This document shows, in pieces, positions 15,965 to 22,979 of a stretch of 64,000 nt of DNA (positions within the stretch are counted from its first letter, which is position 1; every line of letters starts with the position of its first letter). This DNA comes from Streptomyces lydicus. GTDB lineage: Bacteria > Actinomycetota > Actinomycetes > Streptomycetales > Streptomycetaceae. The notes beneath the pieces were generated by a model. The model did no database searches and had not been told where the DNA came from. It saw only the letters and a list, made by a program, of their open reading frames with translations. The position numbers were made by a program, and so were the translations under genes. The stretch is taken from NCBI RefSeq assembly GCF_004125265.1, contig NZ_RDTE01000003.1:3906001-3970000 (forward strand), in the 5' to 3' direction.

Positions 15965-16612
15965 CTACTCCGGCAGCCGCAGTTCCAGGTCCGCCCGGGG
16001 TGCCACCCCGTCACGGCCGACGGCCGACAGCAGCGCGGCCACCGCGCCGTGCCCCGGAACCTCCGCCTCCGGCTCGATGTCGTGCCAGGGCGCCAGCACG
16101 AACGCCCGCTCATGGGCGCGCGGGTGCGGCAGCGTCAGCCGCGGGTCGTCGGAGAGCACATCCTGGTACGCCACGATGTCGACATCGATCGTGCGCGGAC
16201 CCCACTGCTCGTCGCGGACCCGCTCGAAGGCCTCCTCGATGGCGTGCCCGCGCTCCAGGAGGGAGGCCGGCGGCAGCGTCGTCTTGATCAGCACCACGGC
16301 GTTGAAGTACGTCGGCTGGGAGCCGGGCTCGACGCCCCACGGCTCGGTCTCGTAGACCGGGGAGACCGCCTTGACCCGCAGACCAGGGGTGTCCTCCAGC
16401 GCGTCGACGGCGCCCTGCAGCGTCTCCAGGCGGTTGCCGAGGTTGCTGCCGAGCGAGATCACGGCGCGTTTGGGGTTGGAGAGCGTCACATCCGCGGCGT
16501 CCACCTGCTCCACGACGGAGGCGGGCACCGGCTGTACGGTCGGGTCACCGGGCTGGGGGCGCCGCACGGCGGTGCCATCAGTGGTGGTGGTCGGCTGACG
16601 GGCGGAATTCAT
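15965..16612 (-). CDS. folK: 2-amino-4-hydroxy-6-hydroxymethyldihydropteridine diphosphokinase
   Basis: Transfers pyrophosphate from ATP to hydroxymethyl-dihydropterin in folate synthesis. Signatures are AVISLGSNLGNRLETLQGAV, SPVYETEPWG and the HPPK motif WGPRTIDVDIV. Of 215 aa, the first 45 or so form an extra low-complexity leader (TTTTDGTAVRRPQPGDP). The start codon overlaps the folB stop by 4 nt (ATGA), showing coupling with the preceding step of the pathway. Confidence 0.95.
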   Translation of the reverse strand: MNSARQPTTTTDGTAVRRPQPGDPTVQPVPASVVEQVDAADVTLSNPKRAVISLGSNLGNRLETLQGAVDALEDTPGLRVKAVSPVYETEPWGVEPGSQPTYFNAVVLIKTTLPPASLLERGHAIEEAFERVRDEQWGPRTIDVDIVAYQDVLSDDPRLTLPHPRAHERAFVLAPWHDIEPEAEVPGHGAVAALLSAVGRDGVAPRADLELRLPE

Positions 16613-16968
16613 ACTCGGCTCCGAGTGATGGTGATGGTCACGTCATCGAAGGGGACGGTGATGGGCGCGTCCGGCTTGTGCACCACCACCTCCACCTCCT
16701 GCACGCCCTCGTGCTTGAGGCACTGGCCGGCGATGCGCTCCGCCAGGGTCTCGATGAGGTCGACGGGCTCGCCCTGCACGACGGCCACCACCTCCTCGGC
16801 CACGACGCCGTAGTGCACGGTCTTCGCGAGATCGTCGGCGGCCGCTGCCGGGCGGGTGTCCAGGCCGAGCACCAGGTCGACGATGAAGGTCTGCCCTTCC
16901 TCGCGCTCCCGGGGAAACACCCCGTGGTGGCCCCGGGCCTTCAGCCCACGCAGCGCGACACGATCCAC
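16609..16968 (-). CDS. folB: Dihydroneopterin aldolase
   Basis: Cleaves dihydroneopterin to hydroxymethyl-dihydropterin and glycolaldehyde. The 119-aa protein has the family's RVALRGLKARGHHGVFPRER start, the VHYGVVAEEV segment, and the LIETLAERIA and VVVHKPDAPI core strands. I chose GTG 16968 because GGGAG lies 8 nt upstream; GTG 16977 is possible. The gene is followed by folK with a 4-nt overlap and is separated by about 460 bp from the NTF2-like gene upstream. Confidence 0.94.
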   Translation of the reverse strand: MDRVALRGLKARGHHGVFPREREEGQTFIVDLVLGLDTRPAAAADDLAKTVHYGVVAEEVVAVVQGEPVDLIETLAERIAGQCLKHEGVQEVEVVVHKPDAPITVPFDDVTITITRSRV

Positions 16969-17426
16969 GCGAATCACTCCCACTGGTCCACGGCACCTCT
17001 GGCGCCACTGTTCGTCGGATTCAGGGCAGCCGCCGGAGCGATCCGGCAACACTGCCCCGGCGTCGAATCTACCTTCGAGGAACGACAGTCCTCGCCTACG
17101 GGGGCTATGGACAAGACCCCGTCCTGCTGCTAGAAGCCGCCCCTCGGAACAGCATCCGGCAGACCGGGAGATCGTCCGCGCGGCCTCTTACCCCCGTGCA
17201 CACGCCCCACCCCTACCCGTGCCGCACTTGGCTCGAACGGGTGCGCCCTCGCCCGGATGGCTGACCCCCGCCCCTGACGACGGGGCAGGGCGCCGCCCCG
17301 GACGCAAGGGCGGACGGCATGGCAAGGCTCACACCCCGCCCGCCCCCTGATCACGTCCCCGGGCGCACCGCCGCGCCCGGACCGCGCCCCGGGCGCGCCC
17401 CGGCGCCGGAGCCCCCGGCAACCAGC
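16969..17426. other. 458-bp gap upstream of folB
   Basis: I see no supported gene. Its right end contains a GC-rich hairpin just after the NTF2-like gene (CCGGGCGC arms at 17359-17366 and 17373-17380). The left half should hold the folB promoter, but I cannot assign hexamers with confidence. Confidence 0.5.
17359..17380 (-). terminator. Candidate terminator after the folP/NTF2 pair
   Basis: An 8-bp perfect stem CCGGGCGC/GCGCCCGG closes a 6-nt ACCGCC loop, 47 nt beyond the NTF2-like stop. Similar GC-rich inverted sequence continues to 17420. It is modest by Streptomyces standards. Confidence 0.5.
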
Positions 17427-17915
17427 TCAGAGGGCGTCCTCGTCGCCGTCGCCGGCTCCCCCGGCCTCGTCGTCCTCGTCCTCCTCGTCGCGGTCCGCCA
17501 GCACCGGCGAGCCGTGGTGCGACCACACCCGCCAGCCGTCCTCCGTACGCCGGAAGACATTGGTCGCCACGACCAGCTGGCCGATCAGCGGGCCCACCGA
17601 ACCGTCGTCCTCCGCGGGCCCGCCGCTGAGGATGTTCTCGGTGCAGGTCACCAGCGCGGTGTCACCGACGACATCGATCTCCACATCGGTGAGGAAGAAC
17701 TGGATGTACTCGGTGTTCGCCATGATCAGGGCGTACGAGCGCAGCACCTCGCCGCGCCCCCGCAGCACCGGCCACCCGGGGTGGACCACACTCACCTGAC
17801 CGTCCAGCCACAGCTCGGACAGCGCCTCGTGATCGCCGCGCTCGATGGTCTCGTACAGCGTGGTGTTCGCCTGCTCGACCAGCTCGATGTCCGTCCGTGG
17901 GCCCAAGCCGCTCAC
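17427..17915 (-). CDS. NTF2/SnoaL-like protein with acidic tail
   Basis: A 162-aa NTF2-fold protein: a helical start (ELVEQANTTLYETIERGDHE), then strands LWLDGQVSVVHPGWPVLRG, DVVGDTALVTCTENIL and WRVWSHHGSPVL typical of SnoaL-like domains. The last 25 residues are highly acidic (RDEEDEDDEAGG and beyond). The start GTG overlaps the folP stop by 4 nt (GTGA), so it is translated with dihydropteroate synthase. The catalytic role, if any, is unknown; position suggests a folate-linked or stress-related role. Confidence 0.85.
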   Translation of the reverse strand: MSGLGPRTDIELVEQANTTLYETIERGDHEALSELWLDGQVSVVHPGWPVLRGRGEVLRSYALIMANTEYIQFFLTDVEIDVVGDTALVTCTENILSGGPAEDDGSVGPLIGQLVVATNVFRRTEDGWRVWSHHGSPVLADRDEEDEDDEAGGAGDGDEDAL

Positions 17916-18847
17916 ACCGTTCCCGTCGTGTTCGCCGTCGTGTCGCTCATCTCACCCGTACCGGCCGTACCGGCCGTTCCGCCACGCCGGGCCGCCGCGT
18001 CCTCCACGGCACGGGCCACCCGTACCGCGTCCGCGCTCGCCCTGACCTCGTGCACCCGCACCGCCCAGGCCCCCTCTCGCGCCACGATCGCCGACACCGC
18101 CGCCGTCGCGGCGTCCCGCTCCCGGGCCGGCGGCGGGGCAGCTCCCTCGCCCCCTGCCAGCACCCTGCCCAGGAACCGTTTCCTCGATGCCGCCACCAGC
18201 AACGGACGGCCCAGCGCCCGCAGCCGCGCCAGCCCGGCGACCAGCGCGAGATCGTGCTCCGCGTTCTTGGCGAAGCCCAGGCCGGGGTCGATGACGATCC
18301 GGTCCGGGTCGATCCCGCCGGCCACCGCGCGCTCCACGCTGCGGGCGAGTTCGTCGACGACCTCCGCGACCACGTCCCCGTAGACGGCGCGGTTGTTCAT
18401 GTCGATCGACTGGCCCCGCCAGTGCATCACCACGAACGGGACGTGGTGGGTGGCCACCACGGGCACCATCGCCGGGTCGGCGGCGCCTGCGCTGACGTCG
18501 TTGACCAGGCGTGCCCCGGCCTCCACGGCCTGTTCGGCGACCGAGGCGCGCATGGTGTCGACGGAGACCACGACACCGGCGGCGGCGAGCTCCCGGACGA
18601 CCGGGACGACCCGGCGCAGCTCCTCGGCCTCGTCCACCCGCGCCGCGCCCGGCCGGGTCGACTCACCGCCCACGTCCACCATGTCGGCGCCCTGTGCCAC
18701 CAGGTCGAGACCGTGCTTGACGGCGAGTTCGGTATCGAACCAGTCACCGCCGTCGGAGAACGAATCGGGCGTCACATTGACGACGCCCATCACCGCGCAG
18801 CGTTCCCAGTCCGGCAGTCCGGCCACCCGGCCACGCAAGGTACTCAT
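17912..18847 (-). CDS. folP: Dihydropteroate synthase
   Basis: Joins p-aminobenzoate to hydroxymethyl-dihydropterin pyrophosphate; this is the sulfonamide target. TIM-barrel signatures are MGVVNVTPDSFSDGGDW, DVGGESTRPGA, NDVSAG, VVMHWRG, DPGLGFAKN and the late ASRKRFLG loop. At 311 aa it is slightly long because of a Thr/Gly-rich C-terminal tail (about 25 residues) that overlaps the next gene. It lies with folB, folK and folE in the folate block. Confidence 0.95.
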   Translation of the reverse strand: MSTLRGRVAGLPDWERCAVMGVVNVTPDSFSDGGDWFDTELAVKHGLDLVAQGADMVDVGGESTRPGAARVDEAEELRRVVPVVRELAAAGVVVSVDTMRASVAEQAVEAGARLVNDVSAGAADPAMVPVVATHHVPFVVMHWRGQSIDMNNRAVYGDVVAEVVDELARSVERAVAGGIDPDRIVIDPGLGFAKNAEHDLALVAGLARLRALGRPLLVAASRKRFLGRVLAGGEGAAPPPARERDAATAAVSAIVAREGAWAVRVHEVRASADAVRVARAVEDAAARRGGTAGTAGTGEMSDTTANTTGTV

Positions 18848-18968
18848 GACACCAGCCTAGGCCGTGTGCCGACCGGCCGGATTGCTGCCGTCGGCTGCGG
18901 GACCGCCCGGACGCCGGCACCCTCCGGGCAACGCGGAACGGACCCCTCCGGCGCCTGGCCCGGCAGCC

Positions 18969-19010
18969 GGTCAGGCGGTCGGTCAGGCGAGGTCAGGCGG
19001 TCGGTCAGGC
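18969..19010. repeat. 20-bp direct repeat spanning the mprF-like stop codon
   Basis: GGTCAGGCGGTCGGTCAGGC occurs at 18969-18988 and again at 18991-19010. The second copy contains the TGA stop of the minus-strand aminoacyltransferase (19005-19007). The 3' end of the gene has been copied into the downstream gap. Confidence 0.85.
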
Positions 19011-20852
19011 CGCCCGCTCGACCGCGCCCGCCGCCTTGACCGGCTCCGCCGTGTGCACGCACGGACGCGGCTCGACGGGCTTCCTGCGCCGCAGCACGCG
19101 CGGCAGGCTCAGCTCCAGATAGCCCTCGGCCTGCAGCGCCGCCAGGCCGATCCGGGGGATGTCCCGGCTGTTGCGGAAGACCACGAAGCGGGGCTCCCAG
19201 CGTGGCCGGAACTTGTCGTTGAACTTGTACAGCGACTCGATCTGGTACCAGCGGGACAGGAAGACCAGCATGCCGCGCCAGACCCGGATGACCGGCCCCG
19301 CGCCCAGCTTCTCGCCGCGCTCCAGGGAGGAGCGGAAGACCGCGAAGTTCAGCGACACCTGCTTGATCTTGAGGTCCGGGGCGGCCTGCAGCGCGGCGAC
19401 GATCAGCAGCTCGTTCATACCGGGGTCGGCGCTGCGGTCGCGACGCATCAGCTCCAGGGAGATGCCGCTGTCGCCCCACGGCACGTAGTGCTGCATCGCC
19501 TTCAGGTCCCCGTACGGGCCGGGCTCCTCGCCCTCGCCGGCCGGCAGATGCGCGGTGGCGATCACCGCGTCGCCGTCGGCCACCGCATCGATCCGGCCCA
19601 GCGCCATGGAGAAGCCGCGCTCGGTATCGGTGTCCCGCCAGGCGTCCGCGGCCTTCTGGATCTGCGCCAGCTCCGCCGGCTCCAGATCGCGCACCCGGCG
19701 CACCCGGGTCTCGTAACCGTTGCGCTCGATGCGCTTGACCATCTGCCGTACGTTGCGCATCGCGCGGCCGCCGAGGGTGAAGTCGGCCACCTCCACGATC
19801 GCCTCGTCGCCGAGCTCCAGCGCGTCCATCCCGGTCTCCCGGGTCCACACCTGGCCGCCGGTCTCGCTGCAGCCGGTGACCGCCGGGGTCCAGGAGTGCG
19901 CCTTGGCCTCCGCCATGAAGCGCTCGATGGCGCCCGGCCAGGCCTCGACATCACCTATCGGGTCGCCGCTGGCGAGCATCACGCCGGAGATCACCCGGTA
20001 GCAGACCGCGGCCTTGCCGGTCGGGGAGAAGACCGCGCCCTTGTCGCGGCGCAGCGCGAAGTATCCGAGCGAGTCACGGGCGCCGTGCCGGGCGAGCAGT
20101 TCGCGCAGCTGCTGCTCGTCCTCGTCGGTCAGCCGGGCCGCCGGGTGCTCGGGGCGGAAGGCGAGGTACGCGGTGGTGGCGACCGTCAGCAGGCCGAGCG
20201 CACCGAGGGAGTAGCCGACGGTGTAGTCCACGTGCTGGGTGTAGCGGATCGGCCCCTCGAAGCCGAACAGGCCCCACAGGACGTGCTGGACGCGGCCCCA
20301 GACGGAGGGCGAGCCGACGATCCGGTCGGGGTGGGAGCTGACGATGATCATGCCGATGCCGAAGGCGGCGCCGCCGAGCACGATGAAGTTGGCCACCGCC
20401 TTCCAGCGGCTGCGCGGGTCGGGCAGCGCCGCGAACTCCTTGCGGTGCCACACCAGGAACGCCAGCAGGGCCAGCGAGAGCACCGCGCCGAACACGGAGT
20501 GCCGGTAGACCAGCTGGGCGGCGATCCCCACCGGGAGCAGCGCCACGGCGGCTCCCCAGGCCCGCCGCTTACGCCGCTTGAGCCCATGGGCCAAAAGGAG
20601 CAACAGGATGCCCACGACGAGGGACGCGGCGGCCGCCAGCGGGCTCACCGCGCCCGGCAGCACCTCCGCGAGGGCGTGCACCCGGCTGTGCCGGAACCGC
20701 GGGAACATCCCGGCGGCGAGGTTCAACAGGCCGACGACCACACCGGCCGTACCGACGAACCCCGGCACCGCTTCGGGCCGCGGACCGCGGAGCCAGCGTG
20801 GCGGACGCCACGCAACCTCCTCCGACTTTTCGCCATCTAGCCTGTCAGACAT
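19005..20852 (-). CDS. MprF-like phosphatidylglycerol lysyl/aminoacyl transferase
   Basis: Predicted membrane enzyme that transfers an amino acid from aminoacyl-tRNA to a membrane lipid, altering surface charge. The N-terminal third has about six membrane helices. The C-terminal DUF2156/MprF catalytic domain (roughly residues 265-590) has SLGYFALRRDKG, CYRVISGVMLASGDPIGDVE, GFSMALGRI, MNELLIVAAL and SLYKFNDKFRPRWEPRFVVF. Length is 615 aa from ATG 20852; an adjacent GTG 20855 adds one residue. There is no lysyl-tRNA synthetase domain, unlike mycobacterial LysX. The divergent neighbour is a membrane-anchored esterase, a possible lipid deacylase partner. The amino acid transferred cannot be read from sequence. 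Confidence 0.88.
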   Translation of the reverse strand: MSDRLDGEKSEEVAWRPPRWLRGPRPEAVPGFVGTAGVVVGLLNLAAGMFPRFRHSRVHALAEVLPGAVSPLAAAASLVVGILLLLLAHGLKRRKRRAWGAAVALLPVGIAAQLVYRHSVFGAVLSLALLAFLVWHRKEFAALPDPRSRWKAVANFIVLGGAAFGIGMIIVSSHPDRIVGSPSVWGRVQHVLWGLFGFEGPIRYTQHVDYTVGYSLGALGLLTVATTAYLAFRPEHPAARLTDEDEQQLRELLARHGARDSLGYFALRRDKGAVFSPTGKAAVCYRVISGVMLASGDPIGDVEAWPGAIERFMAEAKAHSWTPAVTGCSETGGQVWTRETGMDALELGDEAIVEVADFTLGGRAMRNVRQMVKRIERNGYETRVRRVRDLEPAELAQIQKAADAWRDTDTERGFSMALGRIDAVADGDAVIATAHLPAGEGEEPGPYGDLKAMQHYVPWGDSGISLELMRRDRSADPGMNELLIVAALQAAPDLKIKQVSLNFAVFRSSLERGEKLGAGPVIRVWRGMLVFLSRWYQIESLYKFNDKFRPRWEPRFVVFRNSRDIPRIGLAALQAEGYLELSLPRVLRRRKPVEPRPCVHTAEPVKAAGAVERAA

Positions 20853-20992
20853 CACTTTCCCGTCGCCCCGGTCGAGAGAACGTGCGAGCCTTGTCGCAGC
20901 ATCTGGACTTTATGCGCCCTGTATGACGGCGTTTCAGGGCTAGGGGTTCCACCAGCGGACGGATGGCCCGGCCGCCCGGAAGAAAGCACCAC

Positions 20993-22108
20993 ATGGGTCT
21001 CACCAGCAAGAAAGTGCTGCTTCTTGCCGTCCTCGTTGCGGTGGCACTGTTCGTCCTCACCGTTTGGCTCTGGCCCCGCCTGGCCAAGGGGAACTGGCGC
21101 GCCGTTCTCGGCCGTGTCGGCCTCCTGCTGGCGACCCAGCTTTCCCTCTTCGCCGTGATCGGCCTGTTCGCCAACGACTCGTTCGGCTTCTACGCGTCCT
21201 GGGCCGACCTCTTCGGCCAGGAGCAGGAGCCGGGGGTGGTCACCAATTACCAGACCGGGCCGAACGGCACCAAGCTGCAGATGCTGGGTACCGAGCGGGT
21301 CAGCGTCCGGAACGGGGCGCGCCCGGCGGTCGGCGGCCGCATCGACAAGGTGCTGATCCAGGGCGAGCACTCCCGGATCGCCAGCCCCGCCTTCGTCTAT
21401 CTGCCGCCGCAGTACTTCCAGAAGGCATACGCGCACAAGAAATTCCCGGCGGCCCTGGTGCTCACCGGCTATCCGGGCACCGCCCAGGCGCTCTACAAAA
21501 AGCTGCATTTCCCGCAGACCCAGCACGAACTGCTCAAGAAGCACAAGATGCAGCCGACCGTCCTGGTGATGATGCGTCCGACGGTCGCGCCGCCCCGCGA
21601 CACCGAGTGCATGGACATACCGCGCGGCCCGCAGACCGAGACCTTTTTCACCAAGGACCTGCGTGCGGATATCGCCGGGCACTACCGAATAGGGCGCGAG
21701 GCCGAGAGCTGGGGTGTCATCGGTGACTCCACCGGCGGCTACTGCGCGCTGAAGATGACCATGCGCCACCCCGACGCGTACTCCAGCGCCGTCGCCCTCT
21801 CCGGCGTCTACAAGGCCCCCCTCGACGCCACCACCGGCGACCTCTTCGGCGGCAACGCGCAGCTGCAGCGCGAGAACAACCTGCTGTGGCGTCAGCAGCA
21901 CCTGCCGGCCCCCGAGGTGAACCTGCTGGTCACCAGCAGCAAACAGGGAGAGGGCAACTACCACCAGACGCTGCGGTTCATCCAGCAGACGAAGTCACCC
22001 AGCCGGGTCTCGTCGATCATCCTCGACAGCGGCGGCCACAACTTCAACACCTGGCGTCGCGAGATCCCGCCCGCCCTGGAGTGGCTGGGCAATCACCTCA
22101 AGGCCTGA
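20993..22108 (+). CDS. Membrane-anchored alpha/beta-hydrolase (putative esterase family)
   Basis: Two N-terminal membrane helices (VLLLAVLVAVALFVLTVWLW and VGLLLATQLSLFAVIGLFA) precede an extracytoplasmic esterase-D-like domain. The nucleophile is in GVIGDSTGGYCAL and the late His in LDSGGHNFNTWRREIP. The protein is 371 aa. It is divergent from the MprF-like gene with a 140-bp shared promoter region. In other bacteria, periplasmic or extracellular hydrolases that remove amino acids from aminoacyl-phosphatidylglycerol are encoded beside the synthase, and that role would fit. The substrate is inferred. An upstream in-frame ATG (20963) is possible; 20993 has a GGAAG site. Confidence 0.85.
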   Translation: MGLTSKKVLLLAVLVAVALFVLTVWLWPRLAKGNWRAVLGRVGLLLATQLSLFAVIGLFANDSFGFYASWADLFGQEQEPGVVTNYQTGPNGTKLQMLGTERVSVRNGARPAVGGRIDKVLIQGEHSRIASPAFVYLPPQYFQKAYAHKKFPAALVLTGYPGTAQALYKKLHFPQTQHELLKKHKMQPTVLVMMRPTVAPPRDTECMDIPRGPQTETFFTKDLRADIAGHYRIGREAESWGVIGDSTGGYCALKMTMRHPDAYSSAVALSGVYKAPLDATTGDLFGGNAQLQRENNLLWRQQHLPAPEVNLLVTSSKQGEGNYHQTLRFIQQTKSPSRVSSIILDSGGHNFNTWRREIPPALEWLGNHLKA

Positions 22109-22141
22109 CGGGGCGGTACGCGCCCCGTACGGCCCCGTCCG

Positions 22142-22180
22142 CGGCCGGGTTCCTCAAGCACCGCCTGAGGGGCCCGGCCG
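22142..22180. terminator. Bidirectional terminator between the esterase gene and folE
   Basis: A 15-bp stem with two G-U pairs (22142-22156 with 22166-22180) closes a 9-nt loop. It lies between the convergent esterase gene and folE and is properly placed for both. Confidence 0.8.
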
Positions 22181-22257
22181 TCGGCGTTATCGGGCACACG
22201 CCATGGGGCGCGAGTGCCGGGCACGCGCCTCGGCGGGCGGGTACCGGGCTCCTCGCC

Positions 22258-22863
22258 TCAGCGGGCGAGTATCAGGCTCATCGCCTCGGCGCGCGTCGCG
22301 GCGTCGCGCAGCTGGCCGCGGACGGCCGACGTCGTCGTCTTGGCGCCCGGCTTGCGAACGCCGCGCATGGTCATGCACATGTGCTCGCACTCGATGACGA
22401 CGATCACGCCGCGCGGCTCCAGGATCTCCATCAGCGAGTCCGCGATCTGCGTGGTCAGACGCTCCTGGACCTGCGGGCGCCGGGCGTAGACATCGACCAG
22501 CCGGGCCAGCTTGGACAGGCCGGTGATCTTGCCGTCGGCGGACGGGATGTAGCCGACATGCGCCACACCGACGAACGGCACCAGATGGTGCTCGCAGCTG
22601 GATACCAGCTCGATGTCCTTGACCAGCACCATTTCGTCATGGCCGAGGTCGAACGTCGTGGTGAGTACGTCCTCCGGCTTCTGCCACAGCCCGGCGAAGA
22701 TCTCCTTGTACGCCCGCGCCACCCGCGCCGGCGTCTCCAGCAGGCCCTCCCGGTCCGGATCCTCGCCCACCGCGATGAGCAGCTCGCGGACGGCGTTCTC
22801 GGCGCGCTTCTCGTCGAATGTGCCGATCTTGCCGTCGACGCCCAGCGTCACAGGGTCGGTCAT
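22258..22863 (-). CDS. folE: GTP cyclohydrolase I (type IA)
   Basis: Converts GTP to dihydroneopterin triphosphate, the first step of folate synthesis. The 201-aa protein has the zinc-binding CEHH (VSSCEHHLVPFVGVAHVGYI) with the second Cys in CEHMCMTMRGV, plus GLSKLARLVDVYARRPQVQERL. This is the zinc-dependent FolE, not the FolE2 type. The gene follows ftsH with a strong hairpin between them, so it may have its own promoter. Confidence 0.97.
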   Translation of the reverse strand: MTDPVTLGVDGKIGTFDEKRAENAVRELLIAVGEDPDREGLLETPARVARAYKEIFAGLWQKPEDVLTTTFDLGHDEMVLVKDIELVSSCEHHLVPFVGVAHVGYIPSADGKITGLSKLARLVDVYARRPQVQERLTTQIADSLMEILEPRGVIVVIECEHMCMTMRGVRKPGAKTTTSAVRGQLRDAATRAEAMSLILAR

Positions 22864-22914
22864 GTGGTGCCTCGTTCCTTCTGCGGCCGCTCGTCATCGC
22901 GGTGGAATCGCGAA

Positions 22915-22953
22915 ATGCCGCGCCCCCCAGATTAAGCCTGGGGGGCGCGGCAT
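22915..22953. terminator. Stem-loop between ftsH and folE
   Basis: A perfect 16-bp stem (22915-22930 with 22938-22953) closes an ATTAAGC loop, about 27 nt beyond the ftsH stop. It should terminate or attenuate ftsH transcripts before folE. Confidence 0.85.
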
Positions 22954-22979
22954 GTATTCCGGGGCCGTGGGCCCGGGAA

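Noticed and set aside
16969..17426. Small open frames in the gap upstream of folB
   Set aside because: Composition is Arg/Pro/Gly-rich with no ribosome site or recognisable domain.
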